Positions 62,701 through 64,000 of a stretch of 64,000 nucleotides of DNA are shown piece after piece; position 1 is the stretch's first letter; the number at the start of each line of letters is the position of its first letter. The notes beneath the pieces are model-generated. The model did not search any database and was not told the origin of the DNA. It saw only the letters and a list, made by a program, of their open reading frames with translations. Location of the stretch: assembly GCF_964340395.1 (NCBI RefSeq), contig NC_135555.1:22790225-22854224 (forward strand), written 5' to 3'. The position numbers were made by a program, and so were the translations under genes. This DNA comes from Glandiceps talaboti (lineage: Eukaryota; Hemichordata; Enteropneusta; Spengelidae).

Positions 62701-64000
62701 TTTCTGTATTATTCATTGCTTAGGCTTAAAAATGAAAATTATGTGGTTCCAATTATGCTCAATTTTAGAATAGGTGGGATAGGTAGATTTTTTATGTTAT
62801 TTTTTATATACCGGGGGTATATATTTTTTCATATGTGAGTGTCTAGTTAAGGTAGTTATGTTTTCCACTGTTTTCCATATGGTCTCTGTGTTATTAGTTT
62901 CTTCTCATCAGATGTACAGCCAGTACAGACTGGAAGAACAGATTTGTATTGTCTTTTTAAGATGGTGCCAGTTTTTGCATCATCCACTATTTCTTTGCGA
63001 GAGATATCACAATTGTCCTGATTTTTTCCCTTGAATATGTAAAATAATGTTTAGGGTGAAAACCTATAGGTGGGGTTCGGGTAACCAGAACCAAACAATT
63101 TTTTTGCCTTACAACAAGTCTATAGGTTTTTTGCTTTGAACTCCCTATCAGTAGAATGAATAACAGACTACGTTACTTTAAGGAGAGTTTAGCCTAGGAA
63201 ATAGTCATCAGGGATTTTTGGCTCTTGTCTATGTAGGGAAGGCAAGAGCCAAAAATCCCCACATGACAGTCTAGAAAATTGATGATTATGTGGAGTTAGT
63301 GATCTGAATACATAACGTCATGCTGACCATGTTGGATTTATCTACATTTTTATTTGCCATCATGTGAGAAATATGTAATACGTAGAATAGCAATATAGAT
63401 ATGTTTTTTAATAATAATTTTCTGAATAAATGGGTCAATCTGTTGACAAAGACTGAAGTACGCAGTCAAAAATATCAGATAACAATTTTCAAGTTTGTGT
63501 TTGGATCAAAAGTTTAAAAATTACCAACACTGAATTACCAACACAGATGAACTTTCATTTAAAGATGTTTTTTATTGTTCAACTCAGGCAAATAATTATG
63601 ATATCAACTCTTTATTTAGTTAATGACATTAACAGTAACAGCATGCACACTACTACAATTACACTAGACATGAGGTATAATTTCTTGAAGTTCAAACAAA
63701 ATCCATGGTCAGCAATCAACTGAACTGTTTCTTTCATGCAGTTACTGTTCATATCATTAAGTTAACTAAATAAAGAGTCTACACTGTGTATGTGATATTT
63801 GTCTCTTATCTTTCTTGTGTCTATCTCAACATGAAACCTTGTGATCAGACTCACTGATCTTAATAGTTCATTTAACAGCTTGGGCAAGCTTTTCTGCAAA
63901 GAGCTGTAATATGTGGTATGTAGAGAGTGAAAGTCCCCACACTTCTGAAACTGTGTACTGCAATGTATGTTATGTAGATTATTTCAACTTACTTGAAATG
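42984..64000 (-). CDS. large EF-hand-repeat protein gene, 3' part, 14 exons seen
   Basis: The exons between 64000 and 42984 join with consistent phases into about 2.64 kb of coding sequence, about 880 residues, ending in a stop at 42986-42984. The protein is built from eight repeated modules of roughly 95-110 residues. Each has an odd EF-hand-like half (F-x-D-F/Y-D-R-x-x-x-G-x-V/I-T/S-x-x-Q-F-R) and an even half ending in V-x-Y-x-x-F-x-x-x-V/I. The odd loops lack the bidentate Glu at position 12 (usually Gln), so calcium binding is probably weak or lost. No signal peptide or membrane segment is seen in this portion. I recognise the repeated EF-hand architecture but not a named orthologue, so no symbol is given. 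Two apparent frame breaks (near 47325 and 46175) interrupt the otherwise intact frame. The 5' end lies beyond the window. Confidence 0.85.
43236..43933 (-). other. last intron, carrying a MITE
   Basis: Phase 0 intron from the donor GTATGT to the acceptor GGTAG. It contains the complete MITE at 43640-43906, which lies only 27 bp from the upstream exon, so the element begins almost at the donor. Confidence 0.8.
43640..43906. mobile_element. TA-flanked MITE, complete copy
   Basis: Ends ATACGCCTTTCCA and TGGAATGGCCTAT are inverted repeats (consensus ATAGGCC-TTCCA), flanked by TA on both sides (43638-43639 and 43907-43908). This is the target duplication of Tc1/mariner-like elements. The 267-bp interior contains GGTATACATGGTATAGG and GAGGTGATGATAC blocks shared with copies at 41826-42346 and 49826-50074. 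Confidence 0.75.
43934..44138 (-). CDS. EF-hand gene exon
   Basis: Acceptor TCCTTCAG, donor GTATGT. The upstream of two possible CAG acceptors is required, because the nearer one would give an immediate stop after joining to the previous exon (phase 2). It encodes the even half of module 7 (VEYLKFNDEIEGIF) and a helical linker ending LERLANR. Confidence 0.85.
44212..44430 (+). mobile_element. tRNA-derived SINE in an EF-hand intron
   Basis: A-box TGGCTGAGTGG (44222-44232) and B-box GGTTCGATCCC (44265-44275) are correctly spaced for an internal RNA polymerase III promoter. The following body includes CAGGCTTTCCTCAGGTACTC and TGGTTTACTCCTACA, blocks common in invertebrate SINEs. The tRNA part does not close into a proper acceptor stem, so it is not a tRNA gene. 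The right end is approximate. Confidence 0.7.
44578..44640. repeat. dispersed repeat fragment
   Basis: GACCAATCAGATCTCTTGAT and CATCAATATACTGG blocks match 29990-30046 in reverse orientation. Probably the end of a larger DNA-transposon family. Confidence 0.6.
44886..45034 (-). CDS. EF-hand gene exon
   Basis: Acceptor TTTCTCAG, donor GTAAGT. It enters in phase 0 and leaves in phase 2. It encodes a basic linker and the odd half of module 7, FLRDYDKLRTGRMKKETFRR, in which the usual T-x-S-Q is replaced by KKET. Confidence 0.85.
45481..45619. repeat. 46-bp tandem repeat in intron
   Basis: Three head-to-tail copies of a 46-bp unit beginning ACTGTGAGTGGAGGTGTAAA. Confidence 0.9.
45846..46325 (-). 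CDS. EF-hand gene exon with an internal frame break
   Basis: Acceptor TCTATTACCAG, donor GTGAGT. The first part (VEPNLEK onward to about 46180) is read in the frame that continues the previous exon's VDVDT ending. The second part, starting MQRRVLAKPCFQDFDRHNRG (46175 down), is in the +1 frame and carries module 6 and a linker ending IKSK, which joins in phase 0 to the next exon. One extra base near 46172-46180 would explain the shift. Exon length (480) confirms it: 478 bases after the two carried-over ones are not a multiple of 3. Confidence 0.75.
47312..47505 (-). CDS. EF-hand gene exon with a frame break near its 3' end
   Basis: Acceptor ATCTTTCAG, donor GTAACT. Module 5: VNEYFQDFDPLRNGSISQTR through VLWPNF is open in phase 0. 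The last 16 bases must be read in a different frame (VDVDT) to join the next exon (VFTQVEP) without a stop. Loss of two bases near 47320-47332, within an AGA-rich spot, is the simplest explanation. Confidence 0.75.
47590..47770. repeat. degenerate intronic repeat
   Basis: Loosely repeated units of about 30-50 bp around GTGTACAAGT and TATACATT. No coding signal. Confidence 0.5.
48113..48261 (-). CDS. EF-hand gene exon
   Basis: Acceptor TTTATTGCAG, donor GTAGGA. Enters phase 1, leaves phase 0. It encodes the inter-module linker FVGFTIGSDEMKD through RHHSLVNRIW. Confidence 0.85.
48499..48585. repeat. CAA/CGA trinucleotide repeat in intron
   Basis: A perfect CAA run, then CGA units, then CAA again. 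The CGA core may have arisen by point change and expansion within the CAA tract. Confidence 0.95.
49047..49215 (-). CDS. EF-hand gene exon
   Basis: Acceptor TTTTCAACAG, donor GTAATA. Phase 0 in, phase 1 out. It completes module 4 (ITFSQFGRILHFLSL, then RRGDVNYPAFVQAVDR). The odd loop, split by the intron, carries a two-residue insertion relative to the other modules. Confidence 0.85.
49310..49683. mobile_element. inverted-repeat element, copy 1 (partner at 62735)
   Basis: Ends TTGTTTGGTTCCGGTT and the complement of AATCGGAACCGCACAA are imperfect inverted repeats. The 370-bp body matches 62735-63112 in reverse orientation, including blocks CATCTGATGAGA and CCATATGGAAAAC. Non-autonomous DNA transposon is the likely class. 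Confidence 0.6.
49826..50074. mobile_element. MITE copy, right end lost
   Basis: The left end ATAGGCCTTTCCA is preceded by TA. The body matches 43640-43906 up to CAATTTCCTGTTT, where the match stops 13-20 bp short of the expected terminus. It ends only 55 bp from the donor of the exon at 50129. Confidence 0.7.
50129..50322 (-). CDS. EF-hand gene exon
   Basis: Acceptor TTGTATCTGCAG, donor GTATGT. Phase 1 in, phase 0 out. It encodes a linker (FNDPDLEKKP to VQERRIVMYA) and the start of module 4, YFKDYDR. Confidence 0.85.
50540..50630. repeat. poly-C and poly-T tracts
   Basis: A run of C near 50540-50562 and a run of T near 50596-50612 in an intron. Such homopolymers are prone to sequencing length error. 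Confidence 0.9.
50928..51195 (-). CDS. EF-hand gene exon
   Basis: Acceptor TCTAATTCAG behind a poly-T tract, donor GTAAGT. Phase 0 in, phase 1 out. It contains all of module 3: FFHDHDRLRSYIITENQF, where the loop Gly is replaced by Tyr, then DGRVRYKEFCDLMEN. Confidence 0.88.
51998..52201 (-). CDS. EF-hand gene exon
   Basis: Acceptor TGTGTTACAG, donor GTAAGT; 68 codons, phase 0 at both ends. It encodes the even half of module 2 (QKYLDPSKASLCNYLNFHHD) and the linker ending YNIPAK. Confidence 0.88.
52402..52645. repeat. tandem duplication of an exon-intron boundary
   Basis: Three copies of an about 100-bp unit run toward the exon at 52646-52811. The two outer copies include sequence related to the last 50-60 bases of that exon (GTGACCAATCCATT region) and to its donor, but the donor GT is altered (GTCAG near 52545 and GTCATG near 52447). 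Only the exon-proximal copy keeps GTAAGA. They are decoy exon ends. Confidence 0.75.
52646..52811 (-). CDS. EF-hand gene exon
   Basis: Acceptor ATATCCTTTAG, donor GTAAGA. Phase 2 in, phase 0 out. Linker (GTHRSQRPLSPSF) followed by the odd half of module 2: CYEDFDRHHNGLVTESQ. Confidence 0.85.
52990..53420. repeat. degenerate intronic repeat
   Basis: Loose repeats of AATAATGACTTTGTGATATC-like sequence with spacing of about 35-40 bp in the intron between two exons. Not coding. Confidence 0.5.
53426..53486 (-). CDS. EF-hand gene short exon
   Basis: A 61-nt exon: acceptor TTTTCACAG, donor GTAAGT. Phase 1 in, phase 2 out. Encodes the linker FEPNDLKTEPQARKVEVTE. Too short to be found as an open frame, but both splice sites and both phases fit its neighbours. 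Confidence 0.75.
53564..53829. repeat. tetranucleotide CAAT/CAGT repeat
   Basis: Alternating runs of CAAT and CAGT units over about 265 bp, with CACT variants. Confidence 0.95.
54239..54379 (-). CDS. EF-hand gene exon next to the retrotransposon
   Basis: Acceptor TTTTTTTCCCCACAG, donor GTGAGT. Phase 1 at both ends. It encodes SQFKCVLDQSFGIQLF through MINYRKFSDVIDC, the rest of module 1. The LTR element starts 48 bp upstream of its acceptor, so the branch site is either within those 48 bases or inside the element. Confidence 0.85.
54428..55480 (-). repeat. 3' LTR
   Basis: 1,053 bp, TG...CA bounded in element orientation. An AATAAA-type signal lies on the minus strand at 54493-54488, about 60 bp from the LTR end. 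Confidence 0.93.
55481..55500 (-). promoter_or_regulatory. polypurine tract
   Basis: On the minus strand the sequence immediately before the 3' LTR reads AGCAAGCAGGGAAGTG, the purine-rich primer for plus-strand DNA synthesis. Short but in the right place. Confidence 0.6.
55534..56610 (-). pseudogene. pol 3' part: integrase C-terminus in a shifted frame
   Basis: From the frame break at about 56611 the rest of the integrase is open to the stop at 55534 (the ATG-initiated part starts at 56376). It contains the end of the catalytic core, then LPVGTTVFCRNRAIRG and WDSEPYRVINRL, a GPY/F-like chromatin- or DNA-binding module. An acidic, Ser/Asp/Gln-rich tail of about 150 residues follows. It belongs to the same polyprotein as the frame upstream and is not a separate gene. 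Confidence 0.85.
56594..59980 (-). CDS. pol: protease, reverse transcriptase, RNase H, integrase (broken)
   Basis: The frame opens at 59980, in the -1 frame relative to gag, and overlaps its last 13 bases. Counting from 59944: the retropepsin motif DTGA is at residues 37-40, the reverse transcriptase at about 350-560 with YLDD at 511-514, and RNase H with the TDAS motif at 681-684. The integrase zinc finger uses H957, H962, C992 and C995, and the core aspartates are D1023 and D1082. The frame ends at 56594, about 35 residues after D1082, exactly where the catalytic glutamate should stand; that residue is in the next frame. All other catalytic residues are present. The GTG at 59944 is not a likely initiator; expression would be by frameshifting from gag. 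Confidence 0.93.
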   Translation of the reverse strand, partial: EVKLDKPTTASHVVGETVTNGGSIILKAIGDCPTTMVKLGGAEAVCLIDTGAEVSTITDRFFREHLTQEGELVDVSSCITITASQGLEIPYSGYVELSVTVFGVKFEGFGFLVVRDPVNTPVEARKKRVPGVIGSNVLRDIRQKLVHKYGENYREKLSASPSDGEIRLLHAIEMYRPLAMNQETIATSSDVHLVRVAGRKPILVPARSINVVEGSVRPAVKGQVYHALIERHETRVAELQNGLTLGASYVSVGCDGRVPMQIANFGDTDLYLQPRTPVGVARSAALEPTVTFHQIDENSVQVRMSGEDQTTASIVKDIVSKMDVGELSGAEQSDLNEVVSKYCQTFSRHENDIGSCDLVEHEIATTDDIPVKIPYRRVPPHQWDEVREYLQRSLDAGIIRESSSPYASPVVLVRKKCGKLRLCVDYRALNAKTRRDAYPLPRIEEALDVLNGAKYFCSLDLAHGFHQVPVAGKDIEKTAFLSGTGGHYEFVKMPFGLSGAPATFMKLMDKAFGDQNFQTLLVYLDDILVFGSTFKETLERLEMVLSRLSNLNLKVKPEKCQLFHNKVRYLGHIVSADGTAPLPEKVKAVQDWPRPQTERELRGFLGMSSYYRRFIPCYAKIAAPLQNLLKKPEDTPSKKKRTKVHTNRRNLHRMITESWDETCEKSFSALKQALVSPPVLGYPDFKSPFILETDASYHGLGAVLSQRQGDRVVVLSYASRSLKPNERNMSNYSSMKLELLALRWAITQKYRDLLIGAEFSVFTDNNPLSYLMTTAKLGATETRWAAELAQFNFSIKYRSGRSNGNADALSRKTRHTDQARCARLEETNIDFVTKDTSSARLSTAVPRVVRIAAEQKTATVLLNEIRSKSSKIEPKASSTFPLIQESDLKLMQSADDVVGRLWFYWKSKHPPTNRQLMKEPKEVRKLLRNWKRIREKDGALYRVVHDAGREVNQLILPDALKGKVLNAVHDKVGHQAAEKTTALVRSRCYWPGMIADVANYCRTCPRCTLAKAGKRLRPTMGSLTASRPLEVLAMDFTMLEPSSNGTENVLVLTDIFTKFTQAIPTRDQKAVTVARTLVRDWFVRFGVPQRIHSDQGRNFESKVIQELCQVYGMRKSHTTSYHRRKRTV
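59968..61065 (-). CDS. gag polyprotein
   Basis: The first ATG is at 61065; a second at 61056 has a better context (ACAATGGCC). The product is about 365 residues. An N-terminal coiled-coil (LKRLQDTIAALKVEVARKDD) is followed by an acidic/basic linker and a helical capsid-like region (about residues 95-250, containing LQQRFFAYHQKDGEDL). A basic stretch and one CCHC zinc knuckle, CWRCDDVGHMSREC (C-x2-C-x4-H-x4-C), for RNA packaging lie near residue 340. The stop is TAG at 59970-59968. No matrix or envelope gene is present. Confidence 0.93.
   Translation of the reverse strand: MFTMASPAVAKEEVTEHDLKRLQDTIAALKVEVARKDDEATAAVADAREAEKEIKRLVSERHQPAPKIESPSSDANKNAAARMVYVSPNRKMDRFDGKGESGLSIEDWIEDARAVIASRGLASHEQAAFLIENLSGKARREILGRGSTIGSDPDKIFSVLTKVFGDGDTLPQLQQRFFAYHQKDGEDLVACSLELVNLYDRIIQLDTSFKPGRESQLKSRLAEAVLDDSLRTELRRLNADQPELSFFDARDHVMTLMGRNEKRSRAKRGAILCEMAAEEDLRTLIIKQGEQVAVQQKQLELLTSMVQNRNTGTRSSKPTVSADGKRRCWRCDDVGHMSRECPKKTNQGGRNVTISAEKTKSEKSN
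61066..61429 (-). other. element leader and primer-binding site
   Basis: About 360 bp between the 5' LTR and gag. The primer-binding site occupies 61409-61427: on the plus strand AATCCTGCCGACTACGCCA is the 3' end of animal tRNA-Ser (AGA/TGA type) including CCA, a 19-base perfect match. Two bases (61428-61429) separate it from the LTR. Confidence 0.85.
61430..62482 (-). repeat. 5' LTR
   Basis: 1,053 bp, apparently identical to 54428-55480. It should hold the element promoter, but I could not place a TATA box with confidence. Confidence 0.93.
62735..63112. mobile_element. inverted-repeat element, copy 2
   Basis: Reverse-orientation relative of 49310-49683, with ends TGTGGTTCCAATTATG and CAGAACCAAACAATT. 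It is diverged by substitutions and small indels. Confidence 0.6.
63211..63259. repeat. perfect 17-bp stem hairpin
   Basis: GGGATTTTTGGCTCTTG and CAAGAGCCAAAAATCCC separated by 15 nt. The stem is perfect but short for a microRNA precursor. Confidence 0.85.
63607..63778. mobile_element. small element with 17-bp terminal inverted repeats
   Basis: ACTCTTTATTTAGTTAA at the left and TTAACTAAATAAAGAGT at the right are perfect inverted repeats. Internal AACAGTAAC and GTTACTGTT extend the symmetry. 172 bp in all. Confidence 0.65.
63993..64000 (-). CDS. EF-hand gene, 3' end of the upstream exon (partial)
   Basis: On the minus strand the window begins CATTTCAA followed by GTAAGTTG, a strong donor. 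Read in phase 1 it gives I-S-T joined to SQFK of the exon at 54379, matching the V/I-T/S-x-S-Q-F pattern of the other modules. Only eight bases are visible. Confidence 0.5.

Larger units (their letters stand above)
62483..63992 (-). other. intron of the EF-hand gene upstream of the retrotransposon
   Basis: No exon is seen. It contains the second copy of the inverted-repeat element (62735-63112), a perfect hairpin (63211-63259) and a small inverted-repeat element (63607-63778). Confidence 0.65.

Noticed and set aside
63211-63259. microRNA precursor
   Set aside because: Total length of 49 nt and a 15-nt loop are too short for an animal pre-miRNA of usual size; reported only as a hairpin.

Overview
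The window is animal nuclear DNA, AT-rich and dominated by introns and repeats. The evidence for this is a multi-exon gene with GT/AG introns, tRNA-derived SINEs, decayed LINE reverse transcriptases, DNA-transposon derivatives with TA or TTAA target sites, and a Ty3/gypsy-type LTR retrotransposon. No prokaryotic gene organisation is present. The style suggests a marine invertebrate, but no marker here fixes the species.

Layout. Bases 1-4800 are mostly unrecognised DNA, holding one TTAA-flanked element with 62-bp perfect terminal inverted repeats (1019-2844) and a separate 107-bp perfect inverted repeat. Bases 4869-28320 form a large nested-repeat locus. Two tandemly duplicated units each carry a 380-bp segment, an exon-like 19-bp minisatellite bounded by canonical splice sites, and kilobases of a 91-bp satellite. 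The satellite runs 6053-19509 (one 265-bp gap) and 21386-27187, and each array is followed by a conserved 3'-splice-site module, of which a third copy lies further on. Bases 29255-30004 are an ATAGT-type repeat interrupted by an inverted-repeat element and a fold-back. Bases 30985-33850 are 14 tandem copies of a 201-bp unit; each looks like a 124-nt noncoding exon with a strong 3' and 5' splice site and shares a GAAGACCCAAGA core with the 19-bp minisatellite.

Bases 36330-37080 hold a decayed plus-strand LINE. Between 37157 and 40559 are possible exons of a receptor-like gene and clear remains of a protein-kinase domain, at least partly pseudogenised. A 5'-truncated minus-strand LINE follows (41173-41829).

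The main gene is on the minus strand from beyond 64000 to a stop at 42984. Thirteen internal and terminal exons plus eight bases of a fourteenth encode about 880 residues of a protein with eight tandem EF-hand-pair-like modules. The calcium loops are degenerate. Splice phases agree throughout, except for two apparent frame breaks (near 47325 and near 46175). Its first intron in the window, about 9.6 kb, contains an 8,055-bp Ty3/gypsy-type element (54428-62482) with apparently identical 1,053-bp LTRs, a 4-bp target duplication and a primer site matching tRNA-Ser. The element has gag, pol in the -1 frame, and one frame break at the integrase catalytic glutamate. The EF-hand introns also carry a SINE, TA-flanked MITEs, microsatellites and a tandem duplication of an exon-intron boundary.
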